A stretch of 64,000 bases of DNA. Source: Smittia aterrima. Lineage: Eukaryota > Arthropoda > Insecta > Diptera > Chironomidae. The notes under the pieces are model-generated. The model searched no databases and was not told the origin of the DNA. It saw only the letters and a program-made list of their open reading frames with translations. The DNA is taken from the NCBI GenBank assembly GCA_033063855.1, contig CP093830.1:13330854-13394853 (forward strand), in the 5' to 3' direction. Shown piece after piece: positions 31,950-41,972 of the stretch. The translations under genes and the position numbers were made by a program. Numbering within the stretch: position 1 is the first letter of the stretch; every line of letters starts with the position of its first letter.

Positions 31950-32460
31950 ATGCTCGTGAAGTTGTCGATTTTATTTATTGGATTTGTTAGCAGTGAGTTG
32001 ATTCAAAGATTTGTAAGTTTAAATGAAAATATTTCGAGCTTTAGTTGTCTCAGGTGGTGGCACAATGGCATGTGATGCTGTAATCAGTGAAGCAATGCCA
32101 ATCATTGAAGACTTCCACAGAAACGTCTCCAGCAAAATTATTGAATGCAATTCTCAAATTTTGAACTTCAAGTTGGAGAATTCCTTGATCGACAACTCTC
32201 AGTTAGAAAGCGAACTCTACATGATTTCCTCTGCCTGCTCAGACCAATTTATTGGCTTTCTATTGGAATGTGTGACAGATCTCGCGGCCTTTAGTAGCAT
32301 AGACTCCAGTACGATTCTCGAGTTTGTCACGGAGACTGAAGTTCAAGACTCGATTGATTTCCCACTGAATTGCATTCAAGATGAACTCACTTCCTTGTTC
32401 CCTCAAGTAATGCAAGCCAACTCAGACCTTGAAGATAAAATCAAGTCGATCATCAAGTGA
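31950..32460 (+). CDS. Array gene 13: divergent secreted family member
   Basis: Exons 31,950-31,992 and 32,045-32,460 give 152 residues. Same intron position and phase, leader MLVKLSILFIGFVS, exon 2 IVSGGGTMACDA. The first C-x24-C of the family is kept and the region between resembles the others (PIIEDFHRNV). After that the chain diverges, with a longer insertion before the third Cys and five Cys in all in the mature protein. It is probably an old paralogue at the edge of the array. Function unknown. Confidence 0.8.
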
Positions 32461-32715
32461 AATATAAGTTAAGCATGTGGAATGTCATTATCGGAGAAAA
32501 CGAAATAAATTTTTAAAATAAGGTCAGAAACTTAAAATTTTAATTTGTCATTCTGTCGTTTGGATGTTCCAATTTGGAGCAGGTGTCACAGCTGTTTAAA
32601 AACTCTGCACGCTTTTGAAATTAAATGCACAAATGTCTTCAGTGATCAGTAATAAATAGGATTTTCAGCTCGTTTATTTAGTAACTTCCATTTACTCGTG
32701 AAAGATCGTCAGACG

Positions 32716-33099
32716 ATGTTTCCAGTTAAACATTTTCTTGAAATATTTTTCTTTCTCCTCATGAGCTTGGCAGTTCTTGGAGAACGAGTTCGTAAGTAAA
32801 AAATTGACTCAACCGTAAAAGTTATTCATCAATTCTGTTTATAGATCCTTGTCTTCAGCCAAAGGAAGCAGGAAACTGTCGCAACAAAGTTCATGCATCA
32901 ACGAGATGGTACTTCGTGAATCAAGTGTAAGATATTTCATTTGCTTCGAGAACTCCCCTAACTTCAATTTCTTTTTAGTTGCCTTCCATTCTCTTACAGC
33001 GGTTGTGGAGGAAACCAAAATAACTTCCCAGACATGGAAGTTTGTTACAAAGTTTGTGAAGATTTCCTCGCGACGAAACCAAATGAGAGAAGAAAATAA
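32716..33099 (+). CDS. Secreted single-domain Kunitz (BPTI-type) protease inhibitor
   Basis: Exons 32,716-32,791, 32,845-32,926 and 32,979-33,099 join to 92 residues. A hydrophobic leader (HFLEIFFFLLMSLAVLG) is followed by one Kunitz domain. Spacing is C-x8-C-x16-C-x7-C-x12-C-x3-C, with the family's RWYF, FSYSGCGGNQNNF and final C-x3-C signatures. The residue after the second Cys (P1) is Arg, which in this family predicts inhibition of trypsin-like serine proteases. It lies directly after the cysteine-protein array and converges with the ankyrin gene. Comparable secreted inhibitors act in insect haemolymph, saliva or seminal fluid; which applies here cannot be told. Confidence 0.93.
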
Positions 33100-33154
33100 A
33101 ATTTGAATAACAAAATAAAATATTTATTAATTTAAATTTTATAAAAAGTCAATT

Positions 33155-33778
33155 TTAACTGATCACATTTAAAATAAAATTCTCAATGACTGTTTGAGCA
33201 AGGAGAGATTTATTTTCCACTGCTAAATGGTAAGCAGTCTTGCCATCCTCGTTTTTGTTTCTGATATCTGAGAAAGGTGAACTTAGAATTTCATTTGTCG
33301 AATGTGGAAAGTTGTTGGCTGCACTGTAGTGAAGAGGAGTGTTTCCATTGATGTCCATTTGATTGACAATCGCTTCTTTGAGAATGAGTAATCGAACGAT
33401 TTCGTGATGACCAAAGGCAGCAGCGAGATGAAGAGGAGAAATAAAGTTTGCTGCTAAAACATTCGGATTTGCTCCGAAATCGAGAAGTCTCTCTGTTGTT
33501 CTTAGTTGACCGTAATGACAGCTCCAATGAATCGGAGAAAATCCATGTTCAGCATCTGGCTCATCAATTATTTCTTGGCTTCTTATTTCTTCATCTGTCA
33601 CTTCGCCTAAAATAACATTTGAAATTAATTAAAGAAATTTCATGGAGAGAAGTTTGTTTTTCTGACCTTGAGCGCATTTCTCATAGAAATTTAAAGAAAC
33701 TGCTGAAGATATCTTCGCCTCGATGTTCCCTCGTTGAAGATTCGTTAATACTGTCGTCGACTTTAGATCCATTTTCAT
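33155..33778 (-). CDS. Ankyrin-repeat protein, ANKRA2/RFXANK-like
   Basis: Minus-strand exons 33,778-33,667 and 33,606-33,155 give 187 residues. After about 50 N-terminal residues come four ankyrin-type units. Their TPLH/SPIHW-like cores are GFSPIHWSCHYGQ, ISPLHLAAAFGH, NTPLHYSAANN and KTAYHLAVENK. The C-terminus 'AQTVIENFILNV' resembles the QQVIESHLL end of ANKRA2/RFXANK, and overall length and repeat number fit that small family, which binds PxLPxI/L peptides and acts in transcriptional complexes. The assignment is from remembered family features and is moderate. AUG at 33,778 and a second one two codons on (33,772) are both plausible starts. Confidence 0.7.
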
Positions 33779-34034
33779 TTAAATTGAATAAAATGAATAA
33801 AAACAAAATTCGTTTCCTGCTCGAGCTTTTACATTAAAACTTTGCAATTTTTTCAAACTTTGTCGACACTCGCAAATGAAACTTGACTAAACTTTTCAAG
33901 TTCATCGAATTTTCCGATAAGAAAAATGCAACTGCAAGAAATGACTCAAGAAAAGTATTTTATGGATTGACCAATGAAACTATTTTTAAATTTTAAATGA
34001 GAGAAAAGATAAAACTATTACTCATCGTCAGCAT

Positions 34035-34443
34035 TTGATGTTGCAACTAAAATAAACGTGACGAGGAAAAACATTTCGTGACGAAAAAGAAGAAAAATAT
34101 TTTTTTTCTATATTTAAGTTTTAGTTTAAGCCAGATTCATACAATCAAATACCGACTCCCATATGGTCTAGCGGTTAGGATCACCGGCTTTCACCCGGTA
34201 GGCCCGGGTTCGACTCCCGGTATGGGAACATCCTTTTTTTGTTTTTGAAATAAATTTTCCGATCAAAAAAATTTCTCACAGATTTAACAATTTTTATTGC
34301 TCCAATGATTTTTCCATCGACTGTTTCACGCACTTTATCTGATTTCTGAACGGCTTTCGATGAGATTTCAACGCATAAATCGAGCAATAAAAGAAACGTT
34401 CAGACGCCATTAAAGCTTTGAATTTGATTTCGCACTTAAATCG
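34035..34443. repeat. Inverted repeat arm containing tRNA-Glu, left copy
   Basis: Reverse complement of about 43,997-44,418. The match is nearly exact through the tRNA gene and about 200 bases on its 3' side, and weaker but clear on the 5' side. Confidence 0.85.
34157..34228 (+). tRNA. tRNA-Glu (anticodon UUC)
   Basis: A 72-base cloverleaf. The acceptor stem is TCCCATA/TATGGGA, with D-arm GGTCTAGCGGTTAGGAT, anticodon stem CCGG flanking CTTTCAC (anticodon TTC), and T-arm CCGGGTTCGACTCCCGG. No intron, no encoded CCA. A T-rich run (ccttttttt) right after the 3' end would serve as Pol III terminator. Confidence 0.97.
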
Positions 34444-34871
34444 ATGGAGAGAAAATCGAAATTTTCTTTAATCTTGCTTCAAGATTTTCTCTGAAAACAA
34501 AACTAGATATTCAGAAATATTTTTTGTTTCAAACCTTGTCGAGAAGGTCGTTCACAATTTTCCATTTTCATTATTGCGACAGCGAAAATTCAACGAATTA
34601 AATTTATCACCGAAAATTCCCCGAAACTGCATAAATTGCAGTGCACGTCGCAAATAAACTTTTATGACAAATGAATCAATTGAAATGATCCGATGAATGA
34701 CATGAAAATGTAATGCGGGTGGTTCGTTGTAACATGTCATTGGCTATCATTGAACGTTAAAAATTTAGGAATCTTCACATGATTTTCATTTAATCAGACT
34801 CGACATGTTTCATTGCAAATATTTTATTTTATTATCTCTCATTTAATTCTATCCGAAAACCGCTTAAGGCT

Positions 34872-36231
34872 TCATTGATGTTTCGTGACGTACAATCTTG
34901 TTCCATTCTCGTTAACTGAGCGAACATGTTTTGCAAGTAGCGACGTGATGGTGAGCTGTGGTGTTGTGAAGAGCTCAACGTACGGAGTTATTTGTTGGAG
35001 TGTCCACCTTTCCTTCGCTTTGAACAGAACTTTTAAGCGGTCACTCAAAGTCAACGGCATATTTTCCTCGAAAAGTCCTCGAACGCTTGGCTGTTGAGAT
35101 TCTCGATCGACGACGCCTATGCCGGCGAGATAACTCTCCTTCATTTCAAGACCATCTGGCAACGCACTCTGACAAGTCTCGAGAAACTCTTCAATGTGAA
35201 ACTTTAATCCTTCTTGAAGAACATTCTGAGCGATGATTCGACACACGAGACTTTCATTGAAACGATATTTTTCAGTCTCGGGAACTTTCTCTGTATAAAA
35301 ATCAAACGTTGTTTGAAGAATCTCCTTTGGAACGATTTCTTCAAGTGCTTTGATGGTCTCATCTCGATCGACTTCGTTCAGTTCCCAACTGTTTTCAGTG
35401 ATCAAACTTAGCATAAGAGTCACAACGCGATATTCGTAAGAGTAATCTAAAACTCTCATGAATCCTTCGACTTTCATGCAGCGAATTTTAAGAAGAAGTG
35501 CTTCGAACTCTCCTGACGAACATTGAGCTGTGTCAAAGAGTTGGCGACGGGTGAACAACGATCGTCTGTCAATGTTGTGCTCGTTCTCTGGTCCCGTGTA
35601 AATTGTCATGTGAAGGAGCTCTTGAATTTTCTTTACTCGTGGATTGATTTGCCGGCACTCAAAGTAGTCGTAGAAAATTTTCAGAATGTTTTTATGTTCA
35701 ACGTCTAATTTTACTTCAGGTGCTTGAGACGATTCATTGTCATCATCTTCCAAACTTTTGTCGAGTGATTTGTTGATGTTGTCACCTAATGGTTTCTTCA
35801 ATGGACTGTCGTTTGAAGCTTGAGCACTAAGAAGTTCAGGAATGACAAGTAGAGAGTTGCTCTGCTCAGCATTTCGAACTTCTACAAAAGAAGTTTCATT
35901 GTAATTGTTGATGTCATTGAAGAAATAAAATTAATTACCAAAAGTTTTATTCTGTGTGCAGAGAACAACTTTCTCGTGGAGAGCTCCTTTAAAAATCAAT
36001 TCTCCTCCATTCTCTAACTCTTCAAGCATCGCTGGGTCGAGCTCAAGAAGCTTGAATTTACTTCCAATCGATTCATTGGGAAAATAAATCGCCTAAAATA
36101 AAAATAATTAAAAACAATGTTTTCTCTCAATTCATTTAACAAACCTGCGAGATTTTTGTGATATTGTTCGTATCAAGCTTTGCGTGTTTGATAACAGCTC
36201 TCAAGTCTTGCTCTGTTCGTTGGTAACTCAT
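34872..36231 (-). CDS. DSCC1: Sister chromatid cohesion protein DCC1 (DSCC1)
   Basis: Subunit of the CTF18-replication factor C clamp loader, which links PCNA loading to cohesion in S phase. Minus-strand exons 36,231-36,145, 36,092-35,939 and 35,881-34,872 join to 416 residues, close to the usual ~390-400. Family features seen: an N-terminal part with YFPNES and KLLELD..MLEEL segments, the EALLLKIRCMKVEGFMRVLD region, and C-terminal winged-helix-like modules ending in 'RWTLQQITPYVELF', a good match to the conserved W-T-x-x-x-I-x-P-Y block. An AATAAA run follows the stop. Introns are 46 and 57 bases. Confidence 0.88.
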
Positions 36232-36527
36232 GATTTTAACATTTATTTACTTTCTTAAAAACAAAACTGTTCGCGCCAAAAAGTGTCGACAAAAATATTT
36301 GAATTTATACGTTAAAAAAGTTGAAAATCAAGAATAGGGAAATTCTAAGAAAAGAATTTTAATTTCAGGAAATAAAATTCTAGGAATTATTTTGAAAGAA
36401 AAATATTTTTTGCTCAAACTGAAACTTCCCTTGACACTTCCACTCACAAGTTGTGAGTCACAACTGATTTCCATTAAAAATACAGTTACTGACCTTTCTC
36501 ATCGAAAGTTCGCCAGAAATGATAAAT

Positions 36528-36545
36528 GATATAAAATAGCGGACA
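36528..36545 (+). promoter_or_regulatory. TATA-like element upstream of the GalNAc-transferase
   Basis: 'gatataaaatagcgg' with a possible TCAG initiator about 30 bases later (36,566). It lies 270 bases before the GalNAc-transferase ATG and divergent from DSCC1. It may belong to a non-coding first exon of the transferase. Confidence 0.35.
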
Positions 36546-36807
36546 AGCCTTCCAAAACAAAACATCAGAGTTCAGGTTGACACACTCTTCGATTTGTATC
36601 AGCAGTTGTGGGACGAAGTCACTAAAGGAGTTTTATCTTTAACATAATTTTTATTATTCACACAAAATAAATTTCCTTAAATGGAAGAAAACATTTCAAT
36701 TATCATTTCGAGATGAATTTTTTATTCGAGTTTAAAATCGTGATAAGGAATTGAAGAAGATGCCGAATCCATCAAATAAAAAGTCCCAAAAAATATAAAG
36801 CCAGACA

Positions 36808-39212
36808 ATGTTCCGCAACTTCCTCAAGGTGAATCAACTGAGAGTTTGTTATTTTGGTCAATTTTTTTCTTCTCTCGCATCGTGTCAAACACCGGTTTGA
36901 TTGCATGGCTTCTTTTGACCGACTGCTGAAATATCAAATGCTTCTCTCAGAAATTATTCGGCGTTTGAAGTGGTCAGTTCGTTTATTCGTCAGCAAAATG
37001 TTTAACAAAAGACGTTTAGTTAAGTTTAGAATGGTAAATGAAGTTGAAGAAGTTTAAAGAATTATTCTGACGATGATGTCATTTTAGAACCGAAGAAAAG
37101 CTTTCGAAACACTTCTCCTGATCACGACAACATTGTTCATTTCCGTTTTGGCAGTTGTCAAGGTCATCAGCTATAACAACATGCCCCTTCGCATCAAACA
37201 AAACTTTATTTATTTCGAACCTTTATCATCGTTCTTCCGTCGAGATCGAAATCTTGAGAACATAAAAGTTGATTGGCACGACTACGCATTGATTGAGAGT
37301 GACGCGATGCGTGAGGGCCCTGGCGAGCAGGGCAGAGCGTTCACTGACATCGAACCGGAAGAGGAAGAACTCAGTCTTGAGATTTTTGAAACGAATGGAT
37401 ATTTTGGACTGATCAGTGATAAGATTTCAGTTAACAGATCCATCGCCGATCTTCGTCATCCCAAATGCAAAAAACTTAAATATTTAAAAGAGCTTCCAAC
37501 AGTTAGCGTCATCATTCCATTCTACAATGAACATTTAAGTGTTCTACTTAGAACTATTCACAGTGTCATCAACAGATCACCAGAGAAACTGCTCAGAGAA
37601 ATAATTCTCATCAATGATCGATCGACAAAAGAGTTTCTTTACGACGAACTCAATTCTTACATCAGAGAAAACTTTCCAACAGGAAAAGTGAAAGTTCTTG
37701 AGCTTCCTGTTCGCTCAGGATTGATCTGGGCGAGATTAGCTGGAGCAAGAGCTGCGACGAGTGACGTTTTAGTTTTCCTCGACTCACACACTGAACCAAA
37801 TCATAATTGGCTTCCTCCGTTGCTCGAACCAATCGCAAAAAATTACAAAGCTTGCATTTGTCCTTTCATCGACATCATCGAGTTCAAAACATTTGAGTAC
37901 GTCTCGCAAGACGAAGGCTCTCGTGGCATTTTCGATTGGAATTTCAATTATCGGAAACTCGATCTCAAACCAGAACATCAAAGTTCACCAACTGATCTCT
38001 TCCAGTCGCCAGGTAATAATGAAGACGTGAAGACAAATTATAATTCTGTTTTTAATTTTTAATTTTAAGTTATGGCCGGCGGATTATTTGCAATATCTGC
38101 AAAGTTTTTTTGGGAACTCGGCGGATACGATTGGGGACTTGTGAGTGATTTAATCTTTATTAGTAATCAAATTAGAAAAATGAAATTTTTTGTAGGATGT
38201 GTGGGGAGGTGAGCAATATGAGTTGAGCTTCAAGGTGAATCTTTGAATTTTAATTCTCGTGAACGGAAAGTTTTATTTTATTTGATTTACAGATTTGGTT
38301 GTGTGGAGGAGAAATGTATGACGCACCTTGCTCTCGAGTTGGTCATATTTACAGAGGCTCGATGCCTTTTGGTGACGCTCGAAAAGGAATCGACTTTCTC
38401 ACAATGTGAGTTTGTTAATTACACTTCTAAAAATCAGATTTAATTTTTTTTGTTTCTTAGAAATTACAAACGCGTCGCCGAAGTTTGGATGGACGATTAC
38501 AAAAACTTTATTTACGCTCGAGATCCTGAAAGATTTAATCGAGTCGATGCTGGTGATTTGACTTTTCAAAAATCGATTCGAACGAAACTAAAGTGTAAAC
38601 CATTCAATCATTTCATCGAGAACGTTGCTCCTGACATGCTCGAGTTTTATCCTTTGATTGATCCTCCACCTTTTGCGAAAGGCGTCGTAAGTGAATAAAT
38701 CTTGAGCTTTTCAAAAGACTCAATCACTCTCCTTTTAGATACAAAGCTATGCAAAGCCAAGTCATTGCATCGACACTCTTGGAGAAGCGGAAGACAATGG
38801 CTTGGGACTTTATTATTGTGCTGAGGACAAAGAGAATCCACAGAACAATCAATTCCTCACTTTAAGACACTTTCGCGACATCGAACTGAAAGGAACGATG
38901 TTTTGCTTCGATCAGAATGGAAACGGCGAACTCGTAACTTCCATTTGCCATCACTCACAAGGGAACCAATATTTCCGCTACGACCTCGGCACAAAGCAGA
39001 TTTATCACGGAAGTGTCTACCGCAAAGAATGCATTGACATGGATTTGACAAGGACAGAAGCCGGAGCTGTCTTCTTTGCTAAATGCGATGTGAACTCGTT
39101 GACGCAAAAGTGGAATTGGGGATGGAAGAACCAGACTGCTTTATATAATTGGATCACGAATGGTGTCGAGATTATTGATAAGAAAGAAGTGGAATCGTTG
39201 AGCGATAGCTGA
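36808..39212 (+). CDS. Polypeptide N-acetylgalactosaminyltransferase with ricin-type lectin domain
   Basis: Golgi type II enzyme that starts mucin-type O-glycosylation by moving GalNAc from UDP-GalNAc to Ser/Thr. Exons 36,808-36,828, 37,088-38,012, 38,070-38,140, 38,196-38,234, 38,293-38,405, 38,461-38,686 and 38,739-39,212 give 622 residues. A short cytosolic tail and a membrane anchor lie at about residues 14-33. The GT2-type catalytic domain has SVIIPFYNE, the metal-binding D239-S-H241, GGLFAIS, WGGE ending at E345, and H370 in CSRVGH. The lectin domain (from about 475) shows three CID/CFD plus QxF/QxF/QKW units. DSHTE replaces the commoner DSHCE, and LINDRS the usual LVDDxS, so it belongs to a less typical subfamily but looks active. 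Which fly pgant is orthologous is unclear. Confidence 0.93.
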
Positions 39213-39229
39213 CGACATCAAGATGAAGT

Positions 39230-39781
39230 AAAATTTATGTTGACTTTGTGGATGGAGAGACGAATGAGCGAGTGTCGTGCTGGTTGAATCAATCACTGTA
39301 ACAACCTGCGATCAATTCACGCACCTCAAACTCCCAATTTGGACGTTTATTGTAATGGTTACTTACGAACCTTTTTTTTTTGATGCTGTGAATAGGAAGG
39401 AAGAGAATACAATGAGATAAAAAAGTGATAAATTGATCAATAAATTGACCCGATTTGGGCAACGCAAATGCTGCGCTTTACTTCAGTGCCAGTAACGTAA
39501 TCTTAAGCAAATTGAGTCCATTGCCGGAGTGATAGCGAAATAAATTACTGGATCGTTGTCTATGAAAATAAATCAAGAAATCTTTGAAGGAAACTTAAAG
39601 TTCTTTCCGAATTTTTGTTATTCAAAGTTCATGTCATAAGACCCTGGAGTCAGTCAATCGAGAAACGTGCGATAGGCTGGAATTTAAAAGTTCCACCTCA
39701 AATGAAAATTATTTCATCTTCGTCGCTTCTTGTCGATTTTCCTCATGCGTTTCAAATTCCCAAAGGCGAACGAGGCTCACG
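39230..39781. other. 3' flank of the GalNAc-transferase, no gene
   Basis: AATAAA-like signals (for example 39,440) probably end the transferase transcript. Nothing else recognised. Confidence 0.4.
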
Positions 39782-40016
39782 AAACTTTTCTTCTTTCATT
39801 TGATTTTCCTGTCAATTGTCTTCTTGACACGAATCGTTTGGGAACGAGACCAAGAAACTTTCTACTTTTATGGAGTCGTCGATATCAGCGACATGATCGA
39901 AAACTTTCTTCGCAAATCGCTGTGGGAAAATGTTTGTCGCTCTCGTCGTGTCGTCGTCTGTTTGTCGAGACTCTCGTTCGATGTTTAATTTTGTTTATTT
40001 TTGTGTCTCATCGCTC
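39782..40016 (+). repeat. Inverted repeat, left copy
   Basis: About 230 bases matching the reverse complement of 41,753-41,972, roughly 80 percent by eye. One frame (from 39,800) encodes FLSIVFLTRIVW..., and the same peptide string is readable in the other copy. Beyond about 30 residues the frames diverge through indels. That suggests a duplicated, perhaps once-coding segment. Confidence 0.75.
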
Positions 40017-41160
40017 ACAATGACACTCAAAGCAGTTGACATTGTTTAACCGAAAAAAAAATCTTGTGAATCCAATGCATGTCAACAACAATCAATTGTC
40101 TTGGTTTTGGAAAGTGATTTTGATGACAAGATAATTTGACAGCGAATTCGAAGTTTTCGCAGAACTTAATTCCACCAAATTTATCCTCGCGAAGCTTTAA
40201 TAATTTAATTAAACGAACCTTCCATGGTGTCAACATAATTAAAAAAGGAAAACGAATAAAATATTCTGGGGACAAGAAGGAAAAGAGAAAAGGAAATTAA
40301 TATCATTCCAAATTAACACCAATTAGAGGTGAGCTCGCTCTTGGAGTTATCGCCAAATTGCATAGAAAATAAAATAAGATTCAAAGGGAAGGAAACATTT
40401 TGAAATCGAAAAGAAATCTTTTTAATTAAAGTCGTTTGAGTCTCGAGAAGATTCAACCCCTTGTCGTCCGTAGAAATTCATGGAAGTAATTAAATTCTTT
40501 CACTGATGTCCTTAGTCCTCCTCGGTTTTTCTTCTTTTTTCAAATTAAAAAGGAAAGAGAAGATCGAGGAAGAAACATTTGGAAAATTAAATTAGATTGG
40601 TTTCATTATGCGACCGAGAGCTGCAGATTCTCTTTGCGACCCATTTTTGTACATAAATTTATTTAATTCAACTCGAGGAAATTTAATTTTATTCACTTCG
40701 AAAGTCAACAGAATCCGGAGGGGAAAGTTGAGAGTTTCTCGCCTCTAGAACATTTCTACAGTCTCTCTAGCTCATTTGAAATAATTGTGACCTGCATTGA
40801 AATAAAAAAATTTCAATGAAACCTTTTGATGTAAAACTTCGTTTGAAACTGAAACCGAACAACTCGAAAAAAAGTTCTCGCTGCCAGAACCAACATCGAA
40901 GCGAAGCTTATTTCTCTTTATCTCAACTGCACACAAACATTGCATGCATTGCCACAGTATTTTTCTGGTTTTCAATGTTGTTTTGCTCCCGCTTCAACTC
41001 TAACTGCCCGGTCAGGAAGTCAGAGAGCTTTCATTTGATGGAAGCGTGTGGCGAAGGAAGATTTGAATAAATCACTCGTCGTCATCCTCATCCGTCTCAC
41101 TTTACAATGAATAGAGAGCAGAGTCTTTGGTTGGCGATGCTTCCAACGTCGAAGGAGAAC
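40017..41160. other. Intergenic between inverted repeat copies
   Basis: AT-rich, no exon or RNA gene recognised. Confidence 0.4.
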
Positions 41161-41240
41161 AAATGATATAAAACCGCTTTTGTAATCCGCTTTTGTCGAC
41201 TCTTGAATGCGGGACGAATTTTTTTTTCACAAATCACATC

Positions 41241-41405
41241 ATGAGCGAGTTTGACATCAACGACGACACTCGCCAACTTTCCTTTTCAAATGATTCCGAC
41301 ATAAAATGTTATTTTCTGCGACATCCGGCGCTCATCATTGTCATTTCTTATCCGCTCTACTCTTTCATCGTACGGCAAATGATACGGCAACATGTGGCAG
41401 CATGA
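41241..41405 (+). CDS. Possible small membrane protein of 54 residues
   Basis: A TATAAAA lies at about 41,169, 70 bases before the ATG, and the ATG context is reasonable (acatcATGAG). The peptide has a polar acidic first half (MSEFDINDDTRQLSFSNDSD) and a single hydrophobic stretch (ALIIVISYPLYSFIV) near the end. It sits in the loop between two inverted repeat copies. No family recognised and no close AATAAA, so it may be a chance frame. Confidence 0.3.
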   Translation: MSEFDINDDTRQLSFSNDSDIKCYFLRHPALIIVISYPLYSFIVRQMIRQHVAA

Positions 41406-41752
41406 AAAAGCAATGTCAAAAAAGAGGAAGGAATAATCTCTTGTTCTATCATGAGGTTGATAACAGCTTTAAAACATGATGAGGTCTGATGCTTCTTCTG
41501 TGGATAAATAATGTCATTTCATTGCGAACGAGGAAAGGTTTATTGTTTGTTGAGTTAATCATAAAGACATGAGTGATGTGATTGTAAACAGAAAATAATT
41601 GCGTACCTTCTCATCTTTCTCGTTAAGTTCCAATGACTCTGCAAGCTTCTTGTCAAATTATCTTGTCGATTCTCGGTTGCAATTGATTACATTTGATGTG
41701 CGTTACTGTCGAGACTCGAGACTCTTTTTGTAGACAACGAGAGCTAGAGCCA

Positions 41753-41972
41753 GAGCGATGAGACATAAAATAAACAAAATTAAATGTCGAACCACAAGAC
41801 GAGAGCTTGAAATATTTTCCCACAGCGATTTGCTTGGAAAGTTTTTGATCATGTCGACTGATATCGACAACTCCATAAAAAAGAAAGAAAAATTCTTCTC
41901 GGTCTCGTCTCCAAACGATTCGTGTCAAGAAGACAATTGACAGGAAAATCAAATGAAAGAAGAAAAGTTTGT
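41753..41972 (-). repeat. Inverted repeat, right copy
   Basis: Reverse-complement partner of 39,782-40,016. A longer minus-strand frame (to 42,099) overlaps it, but only the repeat part is shared. Confidence 0.75.

Larger units (their letters stand above)
21960..32520. repeat. Tandem array of 13 paralogous secreted-protein genes
   Basis: Thirteen copies of one gene plan are packed at roughly 0.8 kb spacing: four forward, two reverse, seven forward. Each unit includes promoter, short exon 1, intron of 50-70 bases, exon 2 and an AATAAA signal. Duplicated non-coding flanks (for example 'cactgctcatcgtaa' and 'agctgttaaaag' blocks) show that whole units were copied. Extra decayed flank copies without genes lie at about 28,080-28,160, 29,780-30,180 and 30,840-31,060. 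Confidence 0.95.

Noticed and set aside
22151..32460. Array as odorant-binding or chemosensory proteins
   Set aside because: Size and leader would fit, but the Cys spacing C-x24-C-x11-C differs from the patterns I know for those families and no other hallmark is visible.
22151..32520. CRISPR-like array of repeats
   Set aside because: Repeats are whole eukaryotic genes with introns, not short direct repeats with unique spacers.
32849..33106. 85-codon frame across the Kunitz gene
   Set aside because: Runs through an intron in the wrong frame; the spliced Kunitz model explains the region.
34181..34387. Frame also found at 44,053-44,259
   Set aside because: It overlaps the tRNA-Glu gene antisense and is duplicated only because the whole segment is.
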